From Actinoplanes ianthinogenes (GTDB lineage Bacteria; Actinomycetota; Actinomycetes; Mycobacteriales; Micromonosporaceae): DNA of 64,000 nt. This document shows, piece after piece, positions 42,371 to 50,596 of this stretch. The notes under the pieces were generated by a model. It had not been told where the DNA came from. It was given only the letters and a program-made list of their open reading frames with translations, and made no database searches. Location of the stretch: NCBI RefSeq assembly GCF_018324205.1, contig NZ_AP023356.1:3055501-3119500 (forward strand), given 5' to 3'. The position numbers and the translations under genes were made by a program. Numbering within the stretch: the stretch's first letter is position 1; each line of letters starts with the position of its first letter.

Positions 42371-42436
42371 GGGAAAAGCCGCCGGACGGTCCACGGGAAA
42401 AGCCGCTGGACCGTCCAGTGGGAAAGGCCGCCGGGA
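42371..42436. terminator. Repeat-containing hairpin between convergent genes
   Basis: Three near-copies of GGGAAAAGCCGCCGGA start at 42371, 42395 and 42420 (about 24-bp period). Between them GGACGGTCCA (42384-42393) and TGGACCGTCC (42407-42416) form a perfect 10-bp stem with a 13-nt loop. It lies between the small membrane protein and the PQ-loop gene, so it is probably a bidirectional terminator. Confidence 0.5.
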
Positions 42437-43138
42437 TCAGACCCCGGCCACCGCGAGGCTGCGGGTGACCACCGAGTCACGCCACTGCGGCGTGCCCATC
42501 ACGGTGGCCCCGGCCCGCGCCTGGCGTGCGGTCAGCACCGCGCAGACGGTCAGGGCGCTGCTCAGCCCGACCAGCGCGGCCGCCCAGACCGCGGGCTGCC
42601 CGGTGCCCAGCCCGTAGACCAGCCATGACCCGCTGGCGCCGGCCGCCAGCCGGAACCGGGCCGGCGACAACCCGGACACGTCCCGCGCCCGGTCCCGGAG
42701 CAGGGCCAGCGGCTGCGGCAGCGCGGACACGAACGCGCCGGTCGCCAGCACCGTGCCCAGCATTCCGGCCGCCCGGGACGCGGTGACCTGCGGCAGCGCC
42801 GCGGCCGAAGCGGTCGCCACGATGGCGATCAGCACCGCACCGGCCAGCCCACCGGCGCCGCGCAGCGTCCGGGCCGAGCGCAGCCCGGGCTGGGTGGCCA
42901 GCAGGGCGACCAGCACGGCCACCCCGGCGGTCAGGTTGAGGATGTTGGTGACCTCCTGGAGCCGGTCCCCGATCAGCAGTCCGTAGGTCAGCCAGCCGAC
43001 CGGCATCACCACCGCGAGCAGGCACGCGGCCGGGGACAGACCCCCGGTGCGGCGGCGTACGCAGGAGAGGAAGACCTGGGGCCAGGCGATGGACATGGAC
43101 AGGGCGGCTCCGAGGAGACCGAAGGCGTGCGCAGACAT
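42437..43138 (-). CDS. PQ-loop/SWEET-like membrane protein
   Basis: The 233-residue product has seven predicted membrane segments and two PQ-loop motifs: IAWPQVFLSCVRRRTGGLSP near the start and SALPQPLALLRDRARDVSGL in the second half. Between them lie two further helices. This is the layout of SWEET/PQ-loop transporters, which move sugars or amino acids. The ATG at 43138 gives a short N-terminus and a first helix that includes the first PQ motif. Confidence 0.82.
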   Translation of the reverse strand: MSAHAFGLLGAALSMSIAWPQVFLSCVRRRTGGLSPAACLLAVVMPVGWLTYGLLIGDRLQEVTNILNLTAGVAVLVALLATQPGLRSARTLRGAGGLAGAVLIAIVATASAAALPQVTASRAAGMLGTVLATGAFVSALPQPLALLRDRARDVSGLSPARFRLAAGASGSWLVYGLGTGQPAVWAAALVGLSSALTVCAVLTARQARAGATVMGTPQWRDSVVTRSLAVAGV

Positions 43139-43273
43139 GATCCGTTTCCGAGTCGGTGGTGCGGGAACACCGACCCGTTCGGCAACCGGAACGCCGCGCT
43201 GATCATCAGCACCCGGACCGCAACCGGGCGCACCGGGGAAGCAACCTGGCGAACGATTTGGCACAGTGGACTG

Positions 43274-44446
43274 ATGCTGACCGACGTGGACCTCCCCGCG
43301 CCCGGACTGCTCTGGACCCGCTGGGCGACGCTCAGCGCCGCGATGACCGGCATCGACCGTGGTGAGCAGTGGTCCGTCGACGAGCGCGGCGCGCGACGCG
43401 ACGCCCCGGGCCTCGGCTGGGCCCGGTTCGCCCTGCTCGACGGCCGCCGCGCGGTGCTGTACGGCGCCCACCGCGACCACCACGCCACCGTCACCACCGA
43501 CCCCGCCGCCGACCCGCTCACCGGCGCGCCGGACTGGCTGCCCTGGGCCGACCTGACCCCGCTGGCCGAGAACGACGAGCTGGGCTTCGTGATCTGGCAC
43601 GAGAGCGGCCGCTGGTCCCGGGTGCGCTATCGGCAGCCCTACGACGACGGGATGGCCGAGCTGCTGGCGCCGCTGCTGAGCGAGGAGCAGACGGTGACCG
43701 CGTTGCGCGCCACCGCTCCCCCGGCCGAGCTGCGCCCGCTCCGCGACATCGCCGCCGAGCTGCTCTACGCGGCGATCCGCGGTGAGGTGGACGCCGAGCA
43801 CCTCGACGCGCTGCTCGGGGACGACGCGAACATCGACGCGGCGCTGACCGCCGCCGCCCGGGGCGGGCTCGTCCCGGGCACCCGGCCGCCGCGGATCGAG
43901 CCCGGGCGGCGGCCGCCGATGCGCCGGGTCCGCCGGCTCAGCCAGGGTGAGCACGACCGCCTGGTCTGGGCTGCCATGCAGGAGGCGGCCGAGGTGCGCC
44001 GGCCCCCGCCGCCGGACACCGTCGAGCTCGGGGCGCTGGTGCGCTGGCTCCAGGAGCACGCACCGGGCGGGGACGGGCGGTGCTCACTGCTGGCGTACGC
44101 GGACGCGACCAGCTTCAGCGCGCAGCCCGGCGAGCATCCGCCGGCCGACCCGCCGGGCGAGGAACGGTACGCCGGGTTCCGCCGCCTCACCGAGCTGGTC
44201 CGGGCGCTGAGGCGGGCCGAGTCCGACCCGCGGTACGGCCGCTGGCTGTTCCTGCGGGTGGAGACGAGCGCCACCGACGTCCGGATCGAGCGCTGCTACG
44301 ACTCGTGGCCGTCCTGGTGGCACGACGACGGCGTCTCCGGCCCGTGGCGCACCAACCTCCAGGAGGAGATGGAGGCGCGGGGCCGGCAGTGGCGCCCGTC
44401 CTGGACACCACTGCTCGACCCCGAGGTGGCCTACCGGCCCGGTTAG
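43274..44446 (+). CDS. Hypothetical 390-residue protein
   Basis: I do not recognise this protein. It has no signal peptide or membrane helix and is rich in Trp, Arg, Pro and Glu. The N-terminal half contains strand-like blocks (GWARFALLDGRRAVLYGAHR, LGFVIWHESGRWSRVRY), and the C-terminal half has YGRWLFLRVETSATDVRIER followed by CYDSWPSWW. Such sequences recall SMI1/KNR4 or SUKH-type immunity and regulatory proteins, but the match is too weak to assign. The stop shares four bases (TTAG) with the convergent glucanase gene. Confidence 0.65.
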   Translation: MLTDVDLPAPGLLWTRWATLSAAMTGIDRGEQWSVDERGARRDAPGLGWARFALLDGRRAVLYGAHRDHHATVTTDPAADPLTGAPDWLPWADLTPLAENDELGFVIWHESGRWSRVRYRQPYDDGMAELLAPLLSEEQTVTALRATAPPAELRPLRDIAAELLYAAIRGEVDAEHLDALLGDDANIDAALTAAARGGLVPGTRPPRIEPGRRPPMRRVRRLSQGEHDRLVWAAMQEAAEVRRPPPPDTVELGALVRWLQEHAPGGDGRCSLLAYADATSFSAQPGEHPPADPPGEERYAGFRRLTELVRALRRAESDPRYGRWLFLRVETSATDVRIERCYDSWPSWWHDDGVSGPWRTNLQEEMEARGRQWRPSWTPLLDPEVAYRPG

Positions 44447-46071
44447 AACGGGCTGAACGTGATCGCGGCGGTGCGCGGGTCACCGTCGTGCACCAGGGAC
44501 TCCTGGTTCTGCACGTCGTCGAAGGCGAACGCGTACGCCTTGCCGTCGACCATGTTCTGGTGGATCACCTTGGCGTACAGGTTGGCCGGGTCGCCCTGGT
44601 AGAAGTCGGCCGCCGTGCCGCTCGGCTGGACGTCGAGCCGCCCCAGCGTGGTGCGCTGCAGGGCCGCGCACAGGGTCCGCGCGATCGGGCCGACCACCTG
44701 GTCGTTCGGTGCACCGAGGGCACCGTCGCAGCCCCAGACGTTCGCGGTGGACGGCTTGGTGAACGAGGCGACCGTCCTGCCGGTCGCATCGGTGAAGCTC
44801 ATCACGTCGCCGCTGGTCCGGCCGGTGTACTTCACGTCCGGCCGGTCACCGAAGGGCACCACGGTCAGATTCTTCGTCGCGTACGCCGACCAGGCGCTCT
44901 TGATGTACGGGTCGAGATACGTCGGGCTCATCAGACCGGCGTCCGCCGCCTTGCCCGGCGCCAGCACCCGCAGCACCGTGCCGTCGGCCCGGGTGACCAC
45001 GCTCTTGGCGAACGCCGGGCTCGCCTTGATCGCGTCGATCACCTTCTGCCGCCCGCCGGACCTGACCTCGCCGGTGGTGCTGGTCACGCCGCCGCCGCCG
45101 GTGACGCTGACGACGTGCGGCACCGCGAACATGTCCACCTGCGAGCTGTTCAGCCACAGGCCGGACGAGTTGACGGTGAACTCGCTCCAGTCGAAGAGGA
45201 TGTCGTGGTTCGGGTCGCCACCGGCCCACGGCGCGGGCTGCACCAGGCCGCCGGTGGTGAGCCGGAAGTCGAGCTTGCGCCCGAACGAGAAGTAGAGCCG
45301 CCCGGAGAGGTTCCGCGGCACCCGGATCGTGGTGCTGGCGCCGTCGGCCGGGCCGGCGATCGAGACGTCCGGCGCGGACACGGGCACCGCGGCGCCGCCG
45401 GTCCAGGCGGTGAACCGGCCGGCCTTGTCGACGTAGCCGAGCTTGCCGGTCTCCAGGTTGACGCCGAGGACGTACAGGTGGACGGCGTCGCCGCGGCCGG
45501 TCTTGTTGGTGACCGTGACCGGGAGCAGGTCCTCTTTCGGCGGGACGCTCGTGGGCGTCTTCGTCGCGGTCGCCGTCGGGGCGGCGGTGGTCTTGGTGAC
45601 CGTCGGGGCGGCGGTCGGGGCGACGGTCGGCGCGGTGGTGACCACCTTGGTCGGCGCGGTGGTGACGGGCGTCTCGGCGCCGCCGCCGCAGGGCTGGCCG
45701 TTCAGCTTGCAGTTGACCGGCTGCCCACCGGCGCCCACGAATCCGAAAGTCACCTTTCCACCGACCGGGACGGCGCCATTCCAGCTACTGTTCGTAAATG
45801 TCCGGTGACTGCCGGAGGCTGTCATCTGCGCATCCCAGAAACTGCCCACAGTGGCGCCGGCGGGGAGGTCGAATTCGACTTTCCAGGAGGCCATCGCGGA
45901 CGTTCCGTCGTTGCTGACGACGACCTCGTCCTGCCAGCCGGTGCCCCAGTCGGACACCGTACGCAGGGTCGCCGTGGCCGAGGCGGCCGAGGCGGGCAGC
46001 GCGAACCAGGCCGTGCCGACCGCCGCGACGGTCGCCAGCGAGGTGAGCAACAGCGTTCTTTTCCGGCGCAT
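44443..46071 (-). CDS. Secreted beta-1,3-glucanase (GH64) with N-terminal CBM2
   Basis: This 542-residue enzyme has a signal peptide (1-29, cut after PASAA), a CBM2 carbohydrate-binding domain (about 30-130, with conserved Trp residues in SDWGTGWQDEV and ASWKVEFDLP), a Thr/Pro/Val linker (about 135-185) and a GH64 (thaumatin-like) catalytic domain (about 190-542). GH64 laminaripentaose-producing enzymes cut beta-1,3-glucan of fungal walls. An 18-bp imperfect palindrome lies 74 bp upstream of the start. The gene converges on an unknown gene with a 4-bp overlap of stops. Confidence 0.9.
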   Translation of the reverse strand: MRRKRTLLLTSLATVAAVGTAWFALPASAASATATLRTVSDWGTGWQDEVVVSNDGTSAMASWKVEFDLPAGATVGSFWDAQMTASGSHRTFTNSSWNGAVPVGGKVTFGFVGAGGQPVNCKLNGQPCGGGAETPVTTAPTKVVTTAPTVAPTAAPTVTKTTAAPTATATKTPTSVPPKEDLLPVTVTNKTGRGDAVHLYVLGVNLETGKLGYVDKAGRFTAWTGGAAVPVSAPDVSIAGPADGASTTIRVPRNLSGRLYFSFGRKLDFRLTTGGLVQPAPWAGGDPNHDILFDWSEFTVNSSGLWLNSSQVDMFAVPHVVSVTGGGGVTSTTGEVRSGGRQKVIDAIKASPAFAKSVVTRADGTVLRVLAPGKAADAGLMSPTYLDPYIKSAWSAYATKNLTVVPFGDRPDVKYTGRTSGDVMSFTDATGRTVASFTKPSTANVWGCDGALGAPNDQVVGPIARTLCAALQRTTLGRLDVQPSGTAADFYQGDPANLYAKVIHQNMVDGKAYAFAFDDVQNQESLVHDGDPRTAAITFSPF

Positions 46072-46145
46072 CAGAAATCGCCTCCGGGGGGAGATGTGAT
46101 CGGGGGATCCCCAGTATGGAAAAACTTCGTCGAAATCGACTGGTC

Positions 46146-46163
46146 GTTTAAGGTTCCTTTAAC
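46146..46163. promoter_or_regulatory. Imperfect 18-bp palindrome upstream of the glucanase gene
   Basis: GTTTAAGG, two bases, then CCTTTAAC form an inverted repeat with one mismatch. It lies in the divergent gap between the glucanase gene and the SIS-domain gene. The AT-rich arms contrast with the local composition. It could be an operator or overlap a promoter. Confidence 0.35.
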
Positions 46164-46348
46164 GTGACGTCTTTTCCGGACGGCGATAACAGTTTCCCCA
46201 AGATTTTTTCTTGAGCGGGACTGCGCGAACGGCGGCGGGCGGGTTATCGTACGGATTCGGTGTCCATAGACGGCCGTCGCACGTCTTCGGCTCGTCGCAG
46301 GACGGTCGCGCCACCGAATCCGCCGATGCCACCGCACCAGGAGGTCGG

Positions 46349-47323
46349 ATGACCACCGCACTCGACGCGATGATCTCCGCGCAGCCCGCCGCCCTGGACG
46401 CTCTCGCCGATCCGGAGCTCACCGCCAAACCGGCCGAGCTCCTCGACGCGGCCGGCCGGATCTGGCTGGTCGGCACCGGCACCAGCCGGCACGCCGCCGA
46501 GCTCGGCGCGGCCGCGCTGCTCGACGCCGGGCGGGACGCCCGGTGGATCGCGGCGGCCGACTTCACCGACCGGTGGCTGCGCCCGGGCGACGCGGTCGTG
46601 GTGATCAGCCACACCGGACAGACCGCCTACGCGCAGCGGGCCCGCCGGATCGCCCGGACCGCCGGCACACCGCTGGTCTCCGTCACCGGTCCGGAGGCCG
46701 GGCCGCAGGAGTGGGCCGAGGCGATCCGCACCCCGGTGGCCGAGGCCTCGGAGACCTACACGGTCAGCTACACCACCGCGCTGGCGGTCCTGGCCCAGCT
46801 CGCGCACCACCTCGGCGCGCCCGGGTTCGGGCCGGAGGCGATCCGCGCGACCGCCACCCGGGTGCGCGCGGTGCTGGAGTTCCCCGGGCTCGCCGGGGTG
46901 CCGATCCCCGGCCGGGCGATGGCGATCACCGGCCCGGGCGCATGGTCGGTGACCGCCCGGGAGGGCGCGCTGAAGATCCGCGAGGGCGCGCGGATCCTCT
47001 GCGAGGGCTTCGACGCGGAGCACCTGCTGCACGGCGCCGCGGTGCCCTACACCGCCGCCGACTCGCTGCTGGTCCTGCAACCGGCCGCGGACCCGGACGG
47101 CCTGACCGCCGCGGTCGCCGACGCCGCCCGCCAGGAGGGCATCCCCGTCACCACCCTGGCCGAGCCACCCTCCGACCTGCCCGACCTGCTGGCCCAGATC
47201 CCGATGACGGTCCGCCTCCAGATCCTGGCCCTCCGCTTCGCCCGCATGCGAGGCCAGAACGCCGACACCGCCATCACCGGCGCCTGGACCGACCCCGCCC
47301 TCTGGCGCCTCGGCGCCCCCTAA
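46349..47323 (+). CDS. SIS-domain sugar isomerase/deaminase-like protein
   Basis: This 324-residue protein has two SIS (sugar isomerase) domains: IWLVGTGTSRHAAELGAAAL (about 34-53) begins the first and AMAITGPGAWSVTAREGALK the second. It also has DAVVVISHTGQTAYAQRA, a phosphosugar-binding loop, and CEGFDAEHLLHGA near the second site. The pattern fits the isomerase half of glucosamine-6-phosphate synthase-like or AgaS-like proteins, lacking a glutaminase domain. It probably acts on amino- or keto-sugar phosphates. The ATG at 46349 follows AGGAGG. Confidence 0.8.
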   Translation: MTTALDAMISAQPAALDALADPELTAKPAELLDAAGRIWLVGTGTSRHAAELGAAALLDAGRDARWIAAADFTDRWLRPGDAVVVISHTGQTAYAQRARRIARTAGTPLVSVTGPEAGPQEWAEAIRTPVAEASETYTVSYTTALAVLAQLAHHLGAPGFGPEAIRATATRVRAVLEFPGLAGVPIPGRAMAITGPGAWSVTAREGALKIREGARILCEGFDAEHLLHGAAVPYTAADSLLVLQPAADPDGLTAAVADAARQEGIPVTTLAEPPSDLPDLLAQIPMTVRLQILALRFARMRGQNADTAITGAWTDPALWRLGAP

Positions 47324-47333
47324 CCACTCCCGC

Positions 47334-47427
47334 CCGCCCAAACCACCCCCGCTGCCGCGATGCCGCTCGCCCGTTCCCAGCCGCCCAAACCACCCCCGCT
47401 GCCGCGATGCCGCTCGCCCGTTTCCAG
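47334..47427. repeat. 47-bp tandem direct repeat
   Basis: Two adjacent 47-bp copies, 47334-47380 and 47381-47427, differ at one base near their end (CCCAG versus TCCAG). They contain CCCAAACCACCCCC and GATGCCGCTCGCCCG. They lie just after the SIS-domain gene stop and lead directly into the inverted repeat copy C. No reading frame is convincing. Confidence 0.9.
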
Positions 47428-47430
47428 TTC

Positions 47431-47529
47431 CTTCTCTTGTACGACCCGTAGCCCCGTGGCAATCGGCTCGCGACGCCGCGTCCCACTCCGGACCGCAGCG
47501 CGTGTCGTGCGGGTCCGCTCGCCGCACGC
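47431..47529 (-). repeat. Interspersed ~95-bp repeat, copy C (inverted)
   Basis: The reverse complement of this segment closely matches copy B at 48055-48152: GCGGACCCGCACGAC, then GCGGTC, GCGAGCCGATT, CACGGG, GTCGTAC and an A/G-rich end. It lies in the opposite orientation to B, with the 63-bp tandem array between them. Confidence 0.75.
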
Positions 47530-47573
47530 GACACTCCGGCCCACTCCCGACCGCGACGCGCCCCAGGTTCCCT

Positions 47574-48053
47574 GGCTGGTCCTCAGGGCCCTATCCGGGC
47601 CCGGGAAAGGGCCCTGAGCACCAGCCACCGAACTCGGGCTGGCTCCCACGGCCCCACCGCAGCACGGGAAAGGGCCCTGAGCACCAGCCGCGAAACGCTG
47701 ACCCGTCACCGAGCCACGGACAACCATGAACACCAACCGCGGAACTCGGGCTGGCTCTCACGGCCCCATCGGGGCACGGGAAAGGGCCCTGAACACCAGC
47801 CACCGAACTCGGGCTGGCTCCCACGGCCCCACCGGAACACGGGAAAGGGCCCTGAACACCAGCCACGGAACTCGGGCTGGCTCCCACGGCCCCATCGGAG
47901 CACGGGGAAGGGCCCTGAGGACCAGCCACGAAACTCGGGCTGGATTCCACGGCCCCATCGGGGCACGGGGAAGGGCCGTGAGGACCAGCCAGCGAACTTG
48001 GGCTGGTGCTCAGGGGCCTTTCGGGACGCTGGATAGGGCCGTGAGGACCAGCC
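47574..48053. repeat. Tandem array of 63-bp units
   Basis: There are about seven and a half units: starts at 47574, 47637, 47700 (a shortened 49-bp unit), 47749, 47812, 47875, 47938 and 48001 (partial). Each unit begins GGCTGG and carries CACGGG or CCCGGG, then GGGCCCTGAG, ACCAGCC and ends near AACTCG. The first and last units contain long self-complementary arms (GGCTGGTCCTCAGGGCCC pairs with its downstream complement with one mismatch), while inner units have a diverged left arm. All frames are open because 63 is a multiple of three. No ribosome binding site or start is seen. Confidence 0.92.
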
Positions 48054-48054
48054 G

Positions 48055-48152
48055 GTGAGGGGCAGCGGACCCGCACGACTCGCGTGGCGGTCTGGACGGA
48101 GCGCGGTCTTGCGAGCCGATTCGCACGGGACTACGAGTCGTACGAAAGGAAG
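48055..48152 (+). repeat. Interspersed ~95-bp repeat, copy B
   Basis: This copy begins directly at the end of the 63-bp array and matches copy C (inverted, 47431-47529) and copy A (154-250). It contains the near-palindrome TACGAGTCGTA near its end. About 45 bp separate it from the end of the arabinofuranosidase gene. Confidence 0.75.
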
Positions 48153-48197
48153 GGCATTGAGCGGACACCGAAGGGACTGCCTGGCACCGGAACGGGG

Positions 48198-49715
48198 CTA
48201 GGCGGAACGCGTGAGGTGGAGGGCGGTCCAGGAGACGGGGGGCAGGGACAGGGTGACGGTGGTGCCGTCGGTGGCGACCCCGCCGGCGGTGGGGCGGAGG
48301 GTGACGCGGTCCGGTTCGTCCCTGGTGTTGGAGGCGCGCACGTCGTCGTCGGTCAGCGTGACCGATTCGGCGACCGTGAGGCCGGTGCCGAAAGCGGTCA
48401 GGTCCACGGCCAGCTCGACCGGCTCGGACTGGGAGCGGTTGACCACGAAGACGGTGACCTCGCCGGTGGCCTCGTCATGGGTGGCGACCGCGTCGATCAG
48501 GGCGGCCTCGCCGTGCCGCGCCGTCTCGTAGGTCGGGCTGTCGATCCGGGTCTCCAGGACGTCGCCCTTGGCCAGCGCGGCGGTGCGGGCGAACGGGTGG
48601 AAGATGGTCTGGCGCCAGGCCGGGCCGCCGGGCTCGGTCATGATCGGGGCGATCACGTTGACCAGCTGAGCCTGGCAGGCGGCGGTGACCCGGTCGCTGT
48701 GCCGGAGCAGCGAGATCAGCAGGTTGCCGACGACCACCGCGTCGGCCACGTTGTACTGATCCTCGATGACGCGCGGGGCCACGCCCCATTCCGAAGGCAG
48801 CGGGGCGTTCTGGAACCGGGAGAGGTACCAGACGTTCCACTCGTCGAACGACAGGTTGATCTTCTTGGTGCTCTTCAGGCGTGCTCCGACGGCGTCCGCG
48901 GTGGCGACGATGCTGTTCACGAAGTGGTCCATGTCGACCGCGCTGGCCAGGAACGACCCGAGGTCGCCGTCGTGCTCCTCGTAGTACGCGTGGCAGGAGA
49001 CGTAGTCGACCACGTCGTACGCGTGCTCCAGCACCGTCGACTCCCAGGCGCCGAAGGTCGGCATCGAGGAGCTGGAGCTGCCGCAGGCGACCAGCTCCAG
49101 GTCCGGCTCCGCGGACCGGAGCGCGCGAGCGGTGGACGCGGCGAGCAGGCCGTACTCCTCGGCGGTCTTGTGCCCGGTCTGCCAGGGTCCGTCCAGCTCG
49201 TTGCCGAGGCACCAGATCTTGACGCCGTACGGCTTCTCCGCCCCGTTCGCCCGCCGCCGCTCGGAGAGCGCCGTGCCCTCCGGGTGGTTGATGTACTCGT
49301 GCACGTCGAGCGCTTCCTGCACGCCGCGGGTGCCGAGGTTGACCGCGTACATGATCTCCACGCCGGCCTTCTCGGCCCACTTGGCGAACTCGTCGATGCC
49401 CACCTCGTTGGTCTCGATGCTGCGCCAGGCGAGGTCCCGGCGGCGGGGCCGCTGCTCGCGCGGCCCGACGCCGTCCTCCCAGCGGTAGCCGGAGACGAAG
49501 TTGCCACCCGGGTAGCGGACCATGCTCACGCCCAGCTCGCGGGCCAGCGCGAGCACGTCGGTACGGAAGCCGTCCTCGTCGGCGCTCGGGTGGCCCGGCT
49601 CGTAGATGCCGGTGTAGACGCAGCGGCCCATGTGCTCGACGAACGAGCCGAAGGTCCGGCGGTTGACGGGGGCCACGACGGCAGCCGGATTCAATGCGAC
49701 ATGCGCACGGAGCAT
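48198..49715 (-). CDS. Alpha-L-arabinofuranosidase, GH51
   Basis: This 505-residue GH51 enzyme has the acid/base Glu173 in WCLGNELDG and nucleophile Glu292 in SFDEWNVW. It starts with the family's FGSFVEHMGRCVYTGIYEPG block and ends in a beta-sandwich domain. No signal peptide is present, so it acts inside the cell on imported arabino-oligosaccharides. It is the last gene of the binding protein-permease-permease-arabinofuranosidase operon, 29 bp after the second permease, with AAAGGGA upstream of ATG 49715. Confidence 0.94.
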   Translation of the reverse strand: MLRAHVALNPAAVVAPVNRRTFGSFVEHMGRCVYTGIYEPGHPSADEDGFRTDVLALARELGVSMVRYPGGNFVSGYRWEDGVGPREQRPRRRDLAWRSIETNEVGIDEFAKWAEKAGVEIMYAVNLGTRGVQEALDVHEYINHPEGTALSERRRANGAEKPYGVKIWCLGNELDGPWQTGHKTAEEYGLLAASTARALRSAEPDLELVACGSSSSSMPTFGAWESTVLEHAYDVVDYVSCHAYYEEHDGDLGSFLASAVDMDHFVNSIVATADAVGARLKSTKKINLSFDEWNVWYLSRFQNAPLPSEWGVAPRVIEDQYNVADAVVVGNLLISLLRHSDRVTAACQAQLVNVIAPIMTEPGGPAWRQTIFHPFARTAALAKGDVLETRIDSPTYETARHGEAALIDAVATHDEATGEVTVFVVNRSQSEPVELAVDLTAFGTGLTVAESVTLTDDDVRASNTRDEPDRVTLRPTAGGVATDGTTVTLSLPPVSWTALHLTRSA

Positions 49716-49744
49716 TTGTTGTCCCTTTGAAAAGCGCGGAGAGG

Positions 49745-50596
49745 TCACTTGACGGCGCCGATGGTCAAACCACCGCGCCAGTAACGCTGAAGAAGGAGGA
49801 AGGCGGCGATCAGCGGCACGATGGCCACCAGGGCGCCCGTCACGATCACGTTGAACAGGGCCTCGCCGCCGTTGCCGAGGGTGGCCGACATGTACCAGGT
49901 ACGCAGTCCGACCGTCAGCGGGAAGAGATGGTCGTCGCTGAGCATCACCAGCGGCAGGAAGAAGTTGTTCCACGACGCGACCATCGAGAACAGCAGCACG
50001 GTGACCAGGGCGGGCCGCATCGCGGGCAGGGCCACGCTGGTGAACACCCGCAGCTCGCCGGCGCCGTCGATGCGGGCCGCCTCGAGCATCTCGTCCGGCA
50101 CCGACTCGTGCGTGTAGACACGCAGCAGGTAGACCCCGAACGGGTTGAGCAGCGACGGCAGGATCACCGCCCAGATCGAGTCGACCAGGCCGGCCTTCGA
50201 CATCAGCAGGTAGGTGGGCAGCACCAGCGCCGTCGCCGGGACCATGATCAGCCCCAGGAGCAGAGCAAAAAGTTTGGTACGCCCGGGGAAGCGCAGTTTC
50301 GCGAAGGCGTACCCGGCGAGCGCCGAGACCGCGGTCGCGCCGACGCCGCTGACCACCGCGTACAGCGCGGAGTTCCGCAGCCAGACCAGGTAGATCCCGT
50401 TCTCCTGGGAGAACACCGTCTTCAGGTTGTCGACCAGGTGGAAGTCGGAGAACCACAGCGGCGCGGACAGGAACAGCCCGTCGTTGTCCTTGGTCGCGGC
50501 GACCAGCAGCCACCAGAACGGCAGCAGGAAGTAGATCGCCATCACGCCCATCACGACGTGCGGGACGATGCCGGCGCGCTCACTCTTACCGTTCAC
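49745..50596 (-). CDS. Sugar ABC transporter permease (MalG-type)
   Basis: This 283-residue carbohydrate permease has six membrane helices and the cytoplasmic coupling motif EAARIDGAGELRVFTSVALP (about residues 192-211). It begins at GTG 50596, which overlaps the stop of the first permease (GTGA). It is the second of the two membrane subunits. An ATPase gene is absent here, so a shared MsiK-like ATPase encoded elsewhere probably powers the system, as in many actinomycetes. Confidence 0.93.
   Translation of the reverse strand: MNGKSERAGIVPHVVMGVMAIYFLLPFWWLLVAATKDNDGLFLSAPLWFSDFHLVDNLKTVFSQENGIYLVWLRNSALYAVVSGVGATAVSALAGYAFAKLRFPGRTKLFALLLGLIMVPATALVLPTYLLMSKAGLVDSIWAVILPSLLNPFGVYLLRVYTHESVPDEMLEAARIDGAGELRVFTSVALPAMRPALVTVLLFSMVASWNNFFLPLVMLSDDHLFPLTVGLRTWYMSATLGNGGEALFNVIVTGALVAIVPLIAAFLLLQRYWRGGLTIGAVK

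Noticed and set aside
47574..48053. CRISPR-like array
   Set aside because: Units are contiguous 63-bp repeats without unique spacers, and no cas genes lie nearby.
47591..48076. Repeat protein coded by the 63-bp array
   Set aside because: All frames are open only because the period is a multiple of three; no frame has a ribosome binding site or start, and the shortened unit breaks the frame.
48105..48152. Transposase relic suggested by a frame reading RFARDYESYERK in copy B
   Set aside because: It covers only a dozen residues and the frame is not kept in copies A and C.
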